Shown here one piece after another: positions 9,292 to 18,815 of a stretch of 64,000 bases of DNA. The notes under the pieces are model-generated. The model was given only the letters and a program-made list of their open reading frames with translations. It was not told the DNA's origin and ran no database searches. The stretch comes from Mesorhizobium sp. B2-1-1 (GTDB taxonomy: Bacteria > Pseudomonadota > Alphaproteobacteria > Rhizobiales > Rhizobiaceae). Within the stretch, counting starts at the first letter, position 1. Every line of letters begins with the position of its first letter. The DNA lies in the NCBI RefSeq assembly GCF_006442975.2, contig NZ_CP083954.1:2611501-2675500 (forward strand), written 5' to 3'. The translations under genes and the position numbers were made by a program.

Positions 9292-9948
9292 TCAGCCGCT
9301 CTCGATCTCCTGGAGATAGAACGCCTTGCTAGGCTGCAAATGGTCGACGCAGAGCTGCGCCAGCACCCAATTGTCCCGGCGCTTCAGCGCCTCGATCATC
9401 ATCGCGTGGTGCTGGCGCGAGATGTCGAGCTTTTCCCTGTCGGCCAGCGAGTTAGCCCGCACCGGCAGGCTGAGGCGCATGTAATGCTCGATCGAGGCCA
9501 CCAGATAGGCATTGCCGCAGGCCGAGAACATGGTGAGATGGAAACGATCATTGGCCTCGTGGATGCCGCGCAGGTAGCCGCTCTCGACATGGTCGTTATA
9601 GATGCGGAGGATCTGCGTCAGCTCTTCGATCAGCGCATCGCTCGCCGGCAGGCGGATCATCAGCGCCGCCTGGCGCTGCAGCATCTCGCGCACCTCGTAG
9701 ATCTGCCGTACCTCGTCGGGCGACAGCCGCCGCACCATGGCGCCCTTGTTGCGCTCGCGCGTGACGACGCCTAGCCTTTCGAGCTGATAGAGCGCCTGTC
9801 GAATGGTATGGCGCGACACCGGGAAGCGGGCGAGCAGCACGTCCTCGATCAGGCGCGCGCCGGGCGCCAGCCTGCCGAAGATGATGTCTTCCTCCAGCGC
9901 GTGGACGATATCGGCTTCCTTGCCGCCATAATCGATCGTGTTGAGCAT
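9292..9948 (-). CDS. GntR family transcriptional regulator (FCD domain)
   Basis: A 218-aa regulator starting MLNTIDYGG, with a GGAG ribosome site. Winged helix at about 15-80 (LIEDVLLARFPVSRHTIRQALYQLERLG), then an FCD domain with the conserved metal/ligand-site pattern (HEANDRFHLTMFSACGN). The open frame extends upstream but without a plausible start. It lies next to, and on the same strand as, the D-2-hydroxyacid dehydrogenase gene, which it probably controls. It differs from the GntR protein at 1074. Confidence 0.87.
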   Translation of the reverse strand: MLNTIDYGGKEADIVHALEEDIIFGRLAPGARLIEDVLLARFPVSRHTIRQALYQLERLGVVTRERNKGAMVRRLSPDEVRQIYEVREMLQRQAALMIRLPASDALIEELTQILRIYNDHVESGYLRGIHEANDRFHLTMFSACGNAYLVASIEHYMRLSLPVRANSLADREKLDISRQHHAMMIEALKRRDNWVLAQLCVDHLQPSKAFYLQEIESG

Positions 9949-10180
9949 CGCGCTCCGTCGCGTTTTCGACAGTCTCATAGCGAGGGCCGCTCTTGCCGCC
10001 TTGCCATGGCGAAAAAAGAGAACCGGACCGCTTGGCCGGCCGGACCGATTGGCCTTGAGCCCGCCAGCTGCGCCATTACCGCCGACGGTCCCTGCCGCTT
10101 GCCGAGCCCCCAGATGGGCCGGGCGAGGGTCGTCGCTGGCCATGCTTTTGTCAAGCGACGCGAGGGACGTCGCCGCCCTG

Positions 10181-11212
10181 TCAGTTCCTGTCCACCGGCT
10201 TTGAGCGCATGCGCGAGACCGTTTCGCGCTCGGCGCGCTTGGAGCGCAGCGGCGGCAGGCCGCGGTCGATCAGGTCCATGTCCTCCAGCACCATGTCGCC
10301 CATGCGCTTGAAGGCGATGTCGAGCGCGCCGGCGCGGTGGGCCGAGCGCAGGAAGCCAGGCAAGGCGCGCACCGGGTGGTCCCGCGCCAGCGGCTCCTCG
10401 GGGAAGACGTCGCTGGCGGCGAGGATGTGGCCGCCCTTCACCGCCGCCATCAAAGCGGGAAAGTCGACCACGCCGGCGCGGCTGAGCAGGATGAAGGCCG
10501 CGCCTTTGCGCATCCTGGCAAAGGCGTCGGCGCCGAGGAAGCCCTGGTTCTCGCTGGTCACCGAGGCGACGACGAAGACGAAGTCGCTGACGGATAGCAC
10601 CTCGTCCATCGAGGCCGGCTCGACGCCATTGTCGATCAGGATCGACGGCGGCAGCCAGGGATCGAAGACTTTTGTCCTGGTGCGGAAACCCGACAGCAGC
10701 CGGTTCAGCGCGCGGCCGAGATCGCCGAAGCCGATGATGCCGACATCGGCGCCTGACAACAGCCGCGCCGTCCGGTTGCCGTCGCCGCCCCACAATTCCT
10801 CGCCCTTGCGGAAGGCAAGGTCGGCATCGACGATGCCGCGGGCGAGGTTGAGCGCCATGGCAAGGCCGAGCTCGGCCACCGGCTCGGCGAAGACCAGGCC
10901 CGTTGTGACGACATGGATGCCGCGCGCGAACAGCGTTTCATAGGGCATGTTGTCGATGAGGTTGCTCTCGACATTGAAGACGCAGCGCAGCGCCTTCATC
11001 TTCTCCAGCGTCTCGGCCGCGATCGGCGGCTGGCCGACGATGTAGCGGGCCTCGGCCAGCACATCGGCCGGCAGTTTCGCCACGCCGTCCGGCGTCGTCT
11101 CGACGATGCGATATTTCGCCTTGAAGCGCGCCAGCTGCGGCGGCGTGAAGATGAGGTCGAGCGTGCGCGGTTCGGGCGCGCTGATGACCAGCGGCAGGGC
11201 GCTGTCGGACAT
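10181..11212 (-). CDS. D-isomer-specific 2-hydroxyacid dehydrogenase family protein
   Basis: A 343-aa NAD-dependent dehydrogenase. The Rossmann motif GIIGFGDLGRALNRLL lies near residue 157. The catalytic Arg (LLSRAGVVD), Glu (VFPEEPL) and His (SAHRAGA) are all present. The family reduces or oxidises 2-hydroxy acids such as glyoxylate, hydroxypyruvate or phosphoglycerate. A GGGAGGAATTC ribosome site precedes the ATG. The 3'-neighbour is a GntR regulator. Together with the lyase and ABC operon a few kb away it could serve sugar-acid catabolism, but this link is only positional. Confidence 0.88.
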   Translation of the reverse strand: MSDSALPLVISAPEPRTLDLIFTPPQLARFKAKYRIVETTPDGVAKLPADVLAEARYIVGQPPIAAETLEKMKALRCVFNVESNLIDNMPYETLFARGIHVVTTGLVFAEPVAELGLAMALNLARGIVDADLAFRKGEELWGGDGNRTARLLSGADVGIIGFGDLGRALNRLLSGFRTRTKVFDPWLPPSILIDNGVEPASMDEVLSVSDFVFVVASVTSENQGFLGADAFARMRKGAAFILLSRAGVVDFPALMAAVKGGHILAASDVFPEEPLARDHPVRALPGFLRSAHRAGALDIAFKRMGDMVLEDMDLIDRGLPPLRSKRAERETVSRMRSKPVDRN

Positions 11213-11532
11213 GGCGAATTCCTCCCGGCGCGATCGTTTTGGCGCCCTTCTGGATCCAATCTATCCCGGATTAAACGACTTACAACATGCATACGGAGGA
11301 GGAAAATTTCGCGACAAGAAAGGCGGGATTGCGGCTGGGGCGAGGGGCCGTTCTTGCACAAGGGCCCAAAAAAGGGAAAGGGAATGCGCTTCTGGCGCCG
11401 CAACCAACCACCGCTCCATACGTTGATCCATGCCGGACCGATTCCGGCTTACTCCAGAGCCTCACCCCGCCGGCCATGACTGGCGGGGGCTTTTTGCCGG
11501 AGGGCCGTATCGACCTTATGCGCAGGCCGTCG
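11213..11532. other. Intergenic stretch with an orphan hairpin
   Basis: About 320 bases lie between two minus-strand genes. The part near 11212 is the leader of the dehydrogenase gene. It contains, on the minus strand, a CCTCCTCC run (near 11296-11303) that could pair with the gene's own GGGAGGA ribosome site. A plus-strand terminator-like hairpin lies at 11465-11495 with no plus-strand gene before it. I see no convincing protein-coding frame. Confidence 0.5.
11465..11495 (+). terminator. Orphan plus-strand terminator-like hairpin
   Basis: CCCCGCCGG (11465-11473) pairs, with one mismatch, with CTGGCGGGG (11480-11488), followed by GCTTTTT. The orientation of the T-run makes it a plus-strand terminator, yet both flanking genes are on the minus strand. 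It could end a small RNA transcribed from about 11280 onward, or be a relic. Confidence 0.45.
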
Positions 11533-13038
11533 TCAGCGCCCGCCGCTCGTTTGCTTCCAGCGCGGCGCGATCGCGGAACCGTCGATGAATTCAAGGCCGC
11601 CCGCCTCGTTGAGCGTGTGCAGCTTGCGCCCGCTCCATAACGCGCCAGGCGTCAAGATGGTCTCGACAACCTGGCTCATGCCGTCCAAGTCCAGGTGAAC
11701 AATGCGTGCGATGCCGAGCGCCGCGCCATAGCTCCTGCGGCAGTCCTGCACGGGGCGCAGCAATTGGCCCTCCCGTTCTACCATGCGGCCCGCCGGTCGC
11801 GCCGAGGCGATGTCGATCAGGACGGGGTTTTTGGGGTGCGGCGTCCACGGTCCGCGAAAGTCCGGCGCCGACCACAGATGCAGCGCGTCGGAAAAGGCGC
11901 CGCCGCCGTCCCTGACGGTGGCGAACAGCCACCATCGTCCGCCATGCTCGACCAAGGTGGCATCGCTGGCGACCATGTCTGACAGCAGCGTCGCTTCCTT
12001 GACCCAGCCGCCAGGGAAGGCGGTGGCGCGGTAGAGGTCGACCGTGCGGTTGGCGCAGCTCTCCGGCACCATCCAGACTTCGCCGTCGCGCTCGAAGACG
12101 AACGGATAGGACAGGTGATAGGGCAGGTCGAGCACCGGTTCCGGGCGGCCGATCGGCCCCGACGGGCCGAACGGCACGGCGGAGATGATGGCCCGGCCCA
12201 AACAGTGGATATAGTCCTCGACGAACAGGGTCACCTTGCCCTGATACAGGATCGGGAATGGGTCGGCGTAGAAGCGGCTGCCGTCGTCGGGAAGCACCTG
12301 CCAGCCCGTTGCCGGATGCGCCCGCAGGTCGAGCAGGTCCTGCCCCTGCGTTTGCCGCCAGCCGACCTTCCAGTGCGGGGCGTTGTAGCAGAGATGGTAG
12401 ATCTTCTGGACGACGCGCCGCGCCAGCGCCTTGCCGGCCCTGACGCCAAGCTTGGCGGCGGACGGCATGGCGGGCGCGGCATTGCCGTGCGCCGGCTCCG
12501 GCAGGACGGGGAGAGCGTGCCGCGCGGCGCCGGTCATCGCCGCCAGGATCAGGCTCGCGGTGCGCGCCAGCATATCCTGGAACGAGGCAAGCGCGATGCC
12601 GCCATATTCGGTGCCCAAGCGGCCTTCGGCGAGGTACGTACCGTTTTCCTCTATACGGCCAATCGGCGTTCGCCCATCGAGGATCAGCGCCAGCAGGGCT
12701 GCTTCGCCCGCGGCGCCATCATAGGTCACGCGCCAGACGCGGGTTCCTTCGCGCTGCACGTCGCCGCAGAGGTCGATCACCAGATCGGGCGCTGCCGGCG
12801 GCCGCGCTTGATAGGGTGCCAGCGCCGAAAGCGGCAGGCGTTTCGCCAGCCCGTTCGCGGACAGGCCATGGATGGCCGTCTCCAGCTGAAACAGCGCCGC
12901 GGCGCTGGGTGGTATGCCGCCCTCGGCCGGCCTGAGATCGACGGAGACCTCGACATGCGCCAGCGCCGCCAGGCGCTCCAGCAGCGTCAAGTGAAAGGCA
13001 CGCGGGCATTCCCTGTCCAGGCGCAGGCTCACCTGCAT
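11533..13038 (-). CDS. Glucosamine inositolphosphorylceramide transferase 1 (GINT1)-like protein
   Basis: A 501-aa protein whose C-terminal ~280 residues look like the GINT1 N-terminal / five-bladed propeller module seen in many polysaccharide clusters. Signs are a HWKVGWR motif, FYADPFPI, LFVEDY, HLSYPFVFERDG and WMVPES, with repeated aromatic-rich blades to the end. The N-terminal ~200 residues have a formyltransferase-like layout, weakly recognised. It stands at the edge of the surface-polysaccharide region and likely acts on an activated sugar or glycan. The exact reaction is not known to me. The start ATG at 13038 is followed by the mature-looking MQVSLRLD. Confidence 0.7.
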   Translation of the reverse strand: MQVSLRLDRECPRAFHLTLLERLAALAHVEVSVDLRPAEGGIPPSAAALFQLETAIHGLSANGLAKRLPLSALAPYQARPPAAPDLVIDLCGDVQREGTRVWRVTYDGAAGEAALLALILDGRTPIGRIEENGTYLAEGRLGTEYGGIALASFQDMLARTASLILAAMTGAARHALPVLPEPAHGNAAPAMPSAAKLGVRAGKALARRVVQKIYHLCYNAPHWKVGWRQTQGQDLLDLRAHPATGWQVLPDDGSRFYADPFPILYQGKVTLFVEDYIHCLGRAIISAVPFGPSGPIGRPEPVLDLPYHLSYPFVFERDGEVWMVPESCANRTVDLYRATAFPGGWVKEATLLSDMVASDATLVEHGGRWWLFATVRDGGGAFSDALHLWSAPDFRGPWTPHPKNPVLIDIASARPAGRMVEREGQLLRPVQDCRRSYGAALGIARIVHLDLDGMSQVVETILTPGALWSGRKLHTLNEAGGLEFIDGSAIAPRWKQTSGGR

Positions 13039-13269
13039 GTCGCATCCTCATCGTTGTGATGTTCGATATTGGGCAGTGTTTGGACGCGGGAAACGGCCGG
13101 ACGGATGAAGCTTTGCCCCATTCGATGTCGTTTCCCCGTTGCCCGCGCCGTTCCAACACCCGTGCCTCTTCTAGGCAAACTCCGTGCCAAAAATCACAAG
13201 AGCTCTCAATATAATTAACAGTGTTTTAACAGTTGGAAGCATAGCTAAGACAAAGCCGCAATTTTATCT

Positions 13270-15435
13270 TTGCAGGCGCATGGAGTGTTGTCGGAGCGAC
13301 CCTTGCAATCATCCCTGCTCTCGTTGCCGCAACAATACGCTCCGGAGGCGATGCAATACGCGCCCGAAGCGGTGCCGTCGGCGCCCTCCTACCCGGCCTC
13401 GACCGTCGAGCTGGGCGACGTGAAGCGCATACTGGTGCGCCGCCGTTTCCTCATCTTTGCCATCACCGCGCTGCTGACCCTCGGCGCATTGCTCTATGGG
13501 CTTATGACGCCGGCGCTCTACAGCTCGGCGGCGGAAATCATCATCGACCCGCAAGACCTGCAGGTGGTCAGCAACGACGTCAATCCGAGCCAGGTGCCGC
13601 CCGACGGCGGCATAACCCGTGTGGAAAGCCAGGTCAGCGTCGTCCAGTCGACGGGGGTGCTGCTCAGGGCCATCAAGGCGACCAACCTGACTGAGGATCC
13701 TGAATTCAACGGGCAGGGCATGCTGGGACGCTTACTCGGCGGATTGCTGGGTTCGGGGTCGGGCGAAGCCGACAAGACGGCCAAGACACTCGATGCGTTG
13801 CGCGCACGCCTGGCGGTGCGGCGAGCGGACAAAGTGCTGGTCATCGAGGTGATCATCACCACCAAGAACGCCGAGAAGTCGGCGATGCTGGCCAATGCGA
13901 TCGCGCAGGCCTATCTGGCGGATCAGGCGAGCTCACGCGCGCGGATGGCCAAGGACGCTTCGGACGCCATCGCCGCGCGACTGGATGAGCAGCGCAAGCG
14001 CGTCCAGCAGGCCGAGAATGCCGTCGAGGCCTACAGGTCCGCCAACAACATGGTGATGGCGGCAGGCAATCTGGTCAGCGACCAGGAACTGACCGAGCTG
14101 AATACGCAGCTTTCGGCAGCGCAAAGCCGTACCGCGGCGCTGAAGGCGCAGGTCGACCAGTTGCGCAGGTCGGGCGGGGCGCCGGACGCGACCTCGGAAG
14201 CGATGCGCTCCTCGGTGATTTCGAGCCTCAGGGCGCAGGAGGCGACGCTTGTCGACAAGGTATCGCAGTTCGGCACGGAACTTGGGCCACGCCATCCCTC
14301 GATGATCGCGGCGCAGCAGCAGCTGCGCGACACGCGTGCGCTGATCGGGCGAGAGCTCGGCCGCATCGGAGCGGCTGCCGAGACCGACTACGAGCGAGCG
14401 CTGGCCAACCAGCAGGCGCTGGAGGCCAAGGTCGCCGGCATGAAGACCAAGTCGCTCGATACGGACCAGGCTTCGGTCAAGCTGCGCGAGTTGCAGCGCG
14501 ATCTCGAGGCCGTTCGCTCCGTCTATGCCAACTATCTGCAGCGTGTGCAGGAGACGCGCGAGCAGATCAACGTCGACAGCACCAATGCGCGGATCATCTC
14601 CAGCGCCCTGCCGGCCCTGAAGAAGAGCTGGCCGCCGCTGTCGCTGCTTGTCCTGGGCGCGCTCTTCGGCGGCCTGGGGCTCGGCACCGGCCTGGCGCTG
14701 ATCGCGGAATATTCCTCGCCGACAGTGCTTTCCAGCGCGCAGATGCAATCGGCCATCGACGCGCCGGTGCTTGGCGTGGTGCCGGCAAAATCGGGCAACA
14801 CCCGCCGCTGGTGGCCTTTTGGCGGCGCGGCCGCCGCGGCGAGCCAGAAGACGGACGCGGTTGTGGGGCTGGCGCTGAGGCGCATGTTCTCGTCGGGCCG
14901 GCGCCCGCCGGACTGGCCGCTGGTGCCGTCCATACTGGTGACGTCGCCGCCCGAGGACGCCGCGCATCGCGGCAGGGTGGCGCGCTTGCTGGCCAATGCC
15001 GCGGCCGCCCGGGGCGGCCGTATCCTGTTCATCGATACCAATGCCGGCGGCGGCCAGAAAGATCAGCAGCCGGGCGTACTCGACGTGCTGCGCGGCGAAT
15101 ACGGCATCGAGGCGTTGAGCCAGTATACGCCCGGCAGCAATGTCGCGCTTTTGGGCAGGGGCCGGTCAAAGGCCGTCTTCCAGGAAGCGCAGGGCGTCTA
15201 TTTTGCCCAGCAGATGTTGGCCCAGGCGGGCCGCAACTTCGAACTCGTCGTCATCGATGGCGGCGCGCTGGCCGACAACCTCAATGCCTCGCCGCTGGTA
15301 GCGATGGCCGACGAAATCCTGCTCGTCGCCACGCTGAACTCGACGCCGATGCGCGATGTCGCGGCGGCCTCGCAGGCCATTTCCGTCATGGGGCGGTTGC
15401 CGACCGGCGCCTTGCTGGTCGACGAGGCGGCCTGA
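13270..15435 (+). CDS. Wzz/ExoP-type polysaccharide co-polymerase with degenerate BY-kinase domain
   Basis: About 721 aa if started at TTG 13270; TTG 13303 has the better ribosome site (GGAG, 7 bases upstream) and ATG 13351 is another candidate, so the start is open. A Wzz segment is flanked by membrane helices at about 55-77 and 455-483, with long coiled coils and a GNVR-like stretch between. The C-terminal ~190 residues have the MinD/BY-kinase fold: ILFIDTNA (Walker A'-like) and LVVIDGGA (Walker B). The P-loop is missing: where GxxxxGKS/T is expected the sequence reads TSPPEDAAHRGR. A C-terminal Tyr cluster is also absent. It controls chain length and export of a polysaccharide with the polymerase encoded one base downstream. 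Confidence 0.85.
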   Translation: MQAHGVLSERPLQSSLLSLPQQYAPEAMQYAPEAVPSAPSYPASTVELGDVKRILVRRRFLIFAITALLTLGALLYGLMTPALYSSAAEIIIDPQDLQVVSNDVNPSQVPPDGGITRVESQVSVVQSTGVLLRAIKATNLTEDPEFNGQGMLGRLLGGLLGSGSGEADKTAKTLDALRARLAVRRADKVLVIEVIITTKNAEKSAMLANAIAQAYLADQASSRARMAKDASDAIAARLDEQRKRVQQAENAVEAYRSANNMVMAAGNLVSDQELTELNTQLSAAQSRTAALKAQVDQLRRSGGAPDATSEAMRSSVISSLRAQEATLVDKVSQFGTELGPRHPSMIAAQQQLRDTRALIGRELGRIGAAAETDYERALANQQALEAKVAGMKTKSLDTDQASVKLRELQRDLEAVRSVYANYLQRVQETREQINVDSTNARIISSALPALKKSWPPLSLLVLGALFGGLGLGTGLALIAEYSSPTVLSSAQMQSAIDAPVLGVVPAKSGNTRRWWPFGGAAAAASQKTDAVVGLALRRMFSSGRRPPDWPLVPSILVTSPPEDAAHRGRVARLLANAAAARGGRILFIDTNAGGGQKDQQPGVLDVLRGEYGIEALSQYTPGSNVALLGRGRSKAVFQEAQGVYFAQQMLAQAGRNFELVVIDGGALADNLNASPLVAMADEILLVATLNSTPMRDVAAASQAISVMGRLPTGALLVDEAA
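13333..13374 (+). repeat. 21-bp direct duplication in the co-polymerase N-terminus
   Basis: Two adjacent units, 13333-13353 and 13354-13374, encode QYAPEAM and QYAPEAV. They differ only at silent or near-silent positions and lie in the disordered tail before the first membrane helix. Confidence 0.8.
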
Positions 15436-15436
15436 C

Positions 15437-16807
15437 ATGGCCGCCGTCCGGCCCGCCAGCCCGGCAGCCGGCTGGGCCGCGCCGGGTCAAGCCGCCGCCG
15501 CATCCCGCACCGGCAATTCCATCGACTGGGTGACCCGCTTCGGCCTGGTCGTCACGGTGGCGGTGCTGTTCGCCGTTTCCGGCGGCATGCTATGGCTGGT
15601 GGGCTACAATTACGACGGCCTGCTCGGCAGTCCGGCCACCAAGATCCATCCGTCGACCTATCTCCTGGTGCTGGTGTTTGCCTGGCGTTCATGCACGTTC
15701 GGCAATCCGGTCGGCTATATGGCTGCCGTTGCCGACCGGCGGCCGGCCAGCGCGCTGATGGCGGTCATCTCGGTCGTGCTCCTGGTGGTGGTCGTCGTCA
15801 GGCATCGCCCGGGCATGGCGGGCATGGTCGATACGTTCGTGACGGCGGCGCTGCTGGTGCTGATGCTGGCCGAGGACGACGACCGGACCTTCGCGCGGCT
15901 GCAGACGGTCGTTCACGCGGTGATGTCGGCGAATGCGGTGCTGGCGCTGTTCGAGTTCGCGACCAAGACGCTGGTGTTTCCCTACCGGCTCGACGGCGAG
16001 GTGTTCACGGACCTGCGCTCGACCGCGCTTCAGGGCCATCCGCTGGCCAATGCCACGATCACCGCGGTCTATGTGCTGGCGCTGCTCTCCGGCTCACGGT
16101 CGCTGTCGATGCCGCTGCGGCTTTCGCTGATCGGCCTGCAAACCGCGGCGCTGGTCGCCTTCGGCGGACGTTCGGCGATGGTGATCACGCTCGCGCTCGG
16201 CGGCATCTATCTGCTTTTCAGCGGCGTTGCCTATCTGCGGCATGGACGCGTCAGCCTGCTGGGCGCGGCCCTTGCGGTCCTGCTCGCCACGCTGCTGCCG
16301 GTGGCGGTCGCCCTTCTCTTTTCCTATGGCTTCTTCGACGCGCTGCTGGAGCGCTTCGTGTCCGACAGCGGCAGCGCCAATGCCCGCGTCGAAATGTTCG
16401 ACCTCTTCAAGAATCTAGGGCTGGGCGACCTGATCGTGGGGCCTGATATCGATCTGATCGAAAGCATGCGCCGCATCAACGGCTTGGAACAAGGCATCGA
16501 GAACCCGATCATACGCATGGTGCTCTATCAGGGCGCCTTCTTTACCCTGCTGATGCTGTTCGGCTTCGTGCTGTTCATGCACGAGGTGGCACGCCGCTGC
16601 CATCCCGGCATCTGGCTGCCCATGCTGGGCTGGCTGATCCTGCTCAACACCTCCGAGACCCTCGCCTCCAAGACGACGCTGTTGACCAAATTCGTAGTGC
16701 TGGCGCTGGTGCTGTACCGGCCGGCGCGGGCGGTGGCGCGGCAAAAGACGCAAGCAGCGCGCGTAACTGGAGACGACCCGCGAAGAGGGCTGCCTCTCCA
16801 CCGCTAG
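15437..16807 (+). CDS. VpsF/Wzy-like polysaccharide polymerase (membrane protein)
   Basis: A 456-aa polytopic protein with roughly ten hydrophobic segments and a large periplasmic loop near residues 300-370 (VSDSGSANARVEMFDLFK). This loop is typical of O-antigen polymerase/ligase (Wzy/VpsF/ExoQ) proteins, which join repeat units on the periplasmic face. It begins one base after the stop of the co-polymerase gene, so the two are co-translated and probably interact. The C-terminus is a basic cytoplasmic tail. Family-level call only; no residue proves which linkage is made. Confidence 0.78.
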   Translation: MAAVRPASPAAGWAAPGQAAAASRTGNSIDWVTRFGLVVTVAVLFAVSGGMLWLVGYNYDGLLGSPATKIHPSTYLLVLVFAWRSCTFGNPVGYMAAVADRRPASALMAVISVVLLVVVVVRHRPGMAGMVDTFVTAALLVLMLAEDDDRTFARLQTVVHAVMSANAVLALFEFATKTLVFPYRLDGEVFTDLRSTALQGHPLANATITAVYVLALLSGSRSLSMPLRLSLIGLQTAALVAFGGRSAMVITLALGGIYLLFSGVAYLRHGRVSLLGAALAVLLATLLPVAVALLFSYGFFDALLERFVSDSGSANARVEMFDLFKNLGLGDLIVGPDIDLIESMRRINGLEQGIENPIIRMVLYQGAFFTLLMLFGFVLFMHEVARRCHPGIWLPMLGWLILLNTSETLASKTTLLTKFVVLALVLYRPARAVARQKTQAARVTGDDPRRGLPLHR

Positions 16808-16918
16808 CGGCAGGTTCCCCCGCGTTTCGCCAAGACGCCGGCATGTGACATGGGGCTCAGCCAGGACGCCGGGAAAGCGCTTCTTAAGGCTTTCCACGCC
16901 CGAAAGCGGGTGCGGTCG

Positions 16919-17809
16919 TCACCTGCCAATATAGGCGGCCAGTTCATCGGGCGTGCCGTTTGGGAAGGCCTGTTTTAGAAAGTCCATGAACGCCGACACT
17001 CGCGCGCTGAGCAGCCGTCGAGAGGGGTAGAGCGTCCATAGAGCGATCTCGGGGCCGTCGATCTCCCCCCAACTTACCAGTGTGCCGTCAGCCAGGTCGT
17101 GGCTCACCAACGAAATGGGAAGACGTGCCGCACCGACGCCGGCCCGCACCGCGTCCCGGACCATGATGAGCGTCGACAAAGCGACGACCGGCTCGATCCT
17201 GATCGTTGACCGGCCGCCTTGTGTCTTCACGTGCAATGTCTGCAGATCGCCTGCCCCGCGCGCAACGCCAGGAGCGGCGAGTCCACCGGTCGGGCGAGGA
17301 AGGTCGGGGCGAGCCACCACGACCAGACGATCGCGCAGAAACGCCCGTCCGACCAGGCTTTCGTCGGGATCCGGATTGACCCGGATCACCAGGTCATAGC
17401 CTTCCTCGATCATGTCCACGGCCCGGTCCTCGGTCGTGACCTCCAGCCTCACCTCCGGATATTTGAGGGCAAACCCCGCGGCGATCCTTCCCATTGCGGT
17501 CTGAGAAAAATGCAAAGGCGCGCTGATCCGCAGCCTCCCCTTGGGTCTCTGACCGCCCGAGGCAATCGCCGAAGCGGTCTCGTCGAGTTCGGCGAGCAAC
17601 GCTCCCGTCCGCTCGAAGAGCGCCCGTCCTTCTTCGGTGAGCTTGAGGTTACGCGCACCCCGTTCAAACAGGCGCAGATCAAGACTGCTTTCCAGTTCGC
17701 CAACGCGCCGGGACAGGGTTGCCTTGGGCCGGCCGGTGGCCCTTGCCGCTTTGCCGAAGCCGCCATGACGGGCAACGAGATTGAAATCGGCGAGGGCAAG
17801 GAGGTCCAT
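16919..17809 (-). CDS. LysR family transcriptional regulator
   Basis: A 296-aa LysR protein: N-terminal winged helix (about 3-60, including GGFGKAARATGRPKATLSRRVGELE) and a substrate-binding-like effector domain starting with GRLRISAP. It is divergent from the NmrA-like gene at 17913 with a 103-bp shared promoter, the usual layout for a LysR regulator and its target. This pair interrupts the polysaccharide region and appears unrelated to it. Confidence 0.92.
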   Translation of the reverse strand: MDLLALADFNLVARHGGFGKAARATGRPKATLSRRVGELESSLDLRLFERGARNLKLTEEGRALFERTGALLAELDETASAIASGGQRPKGRLRISAPLHFSQTAMGRIAAGFALKYPEVRLEVTTEDRAVDMIEEGYDLVIRVNPDPDESLVGRAFLRDRLVVVARPDLPRPTGGLAAPGVARGAGDLQTLHVKTQGGRSTIRIEPVVALSTLIMVRDAVRAGVGAARLPISLVSHDLADGTLVSWGEIDGPEIALWTLYPSRRLLSARVSAFMDFLKQAFPNGTPDELAAYIGR

Positions 17810-17912
17810 GTGTGTTCCACCAGTGAGACGACGTGTCTAAAATTTCCGCCTGTTGGGCTGTTAGTGAGCCACACATATTGGAGCTGTCAAGCAATCCAAC
17901 AGGAGAAATTTC

Positions 17913-18782
17913 ATGACCATTCTCGTTACCGGCGCCACGGGCAACATTGGCCGCCAAGTCGTCGAACATCTCGTCAAGCGCGGCGCAGATGTGCGTGCTC
18001 TCGTCCGCGATCCGTCGAAAGCCAACTTCCCGGCAGGCGTCTCCGTCGTGCAAGGCGACTTTCTCGATGTCGATTCGCTGCGGAAAGCCATGTCCGGAGT
18101 CTCTACTCTGTTCCTCTTGAACGCCGTGGTACCGGACGAATTCACCCAAGCTTTGGTCGCGCTCAACGTCGCCCGATCTGCCGGCATCGAGCGGATCGTC
18201 TATCTGTCGGTGGTCCACGCTGACGTCTATGTGAACGTACCCCATTTCGCGGGCAAGTTCGGCGTCGAGCGCATGATCGAGGAGATGGACTTCAAGGCTA
18301 CGATCTTGCGCCCGGCCTACTTCATCCAGAACGATCTGATGATCGAAGACGTCATCACCGGCCACGGCACCTACCCAATGCCGATCGGCGCCAAGGGGCT
18401 CGCCATGATCGACGTGCGTGATATCGCCGAGATCGCCGCCCTCGAGTTGCTGCGCCGCGAACAGTCTTCCGAGCCGCTTGCGCTCGACCGAATCAACCTC
18501 GTCGGCCCGGAGACACTGACCGGGACGGATATCGCCGCAATCTGGTCAGAGGTGCTTGGCCGCCCGATCAACTACGGCGGCGACAATACCGAAGGCTTCG
18601 AGCAAAATCTCAAGCAGCTCTTGCCCGCCTGGATGGCCTACGACATGCGCCTGATGGGCGAGCGGTTCTTGACCAACGGGATGCTGCCTGAGGCCGGCGA
18701 CGTCGAGCGCCTGACCGCCTTGCTCGGACGCCCACTGCGCCCATATCGCGACTTCGCCTCGGCGATCGCTGCCTCCGCTTGA
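17913..18782 (+). CDS. NmrA/atypical SDR family NAD(P)-binding protein
   Basis: A 289-aa protein with the Rossmann motif GATGNIG (7-13) and a second basic patch (LVRDPSK) suited to NADP(H). Downstream blocks (IVYLSVVHAD, ILRPAYFIQNDL) match NmrA-like and quinone-reductase-like (QOR2) proteins. A CAGGAGAAATTTC ribosome site precedes the ATG. It is divergent from a LysR regulator that likely controls it. It may sense redox state or reduce quinones; the exact role is not evident. Confidence 0.88.
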   Translation: MTILVTGATGNIGRQVVEHLVKRGADVRALVRDPSKANFPAGVSVVQGDFLDVDSLRKAMSGVSTLFLLNAVVPDEFTQALVALNVARSAGIERIVYLSVVHADVYVNVPHFAGKFGVERMIEEMDFKATILRPAYFIQNDLMIEDVITGHGTYPMPIGAKGLAMIDVRDIAEIAALELLRREQSSEPLALDRINLVGPETLTGTDIAAIWSEVLGRPINYGGDNTEGFEQNLKQLLPAWMAYDMRLMGERFLTNGMLPEAGDVERLTALLGRPLRPYRDFASAIAASA

Positions 18783-18815
18783 CGGAAGCAAGGACAAGCA
18801 ACGGGGATAGGCCGT

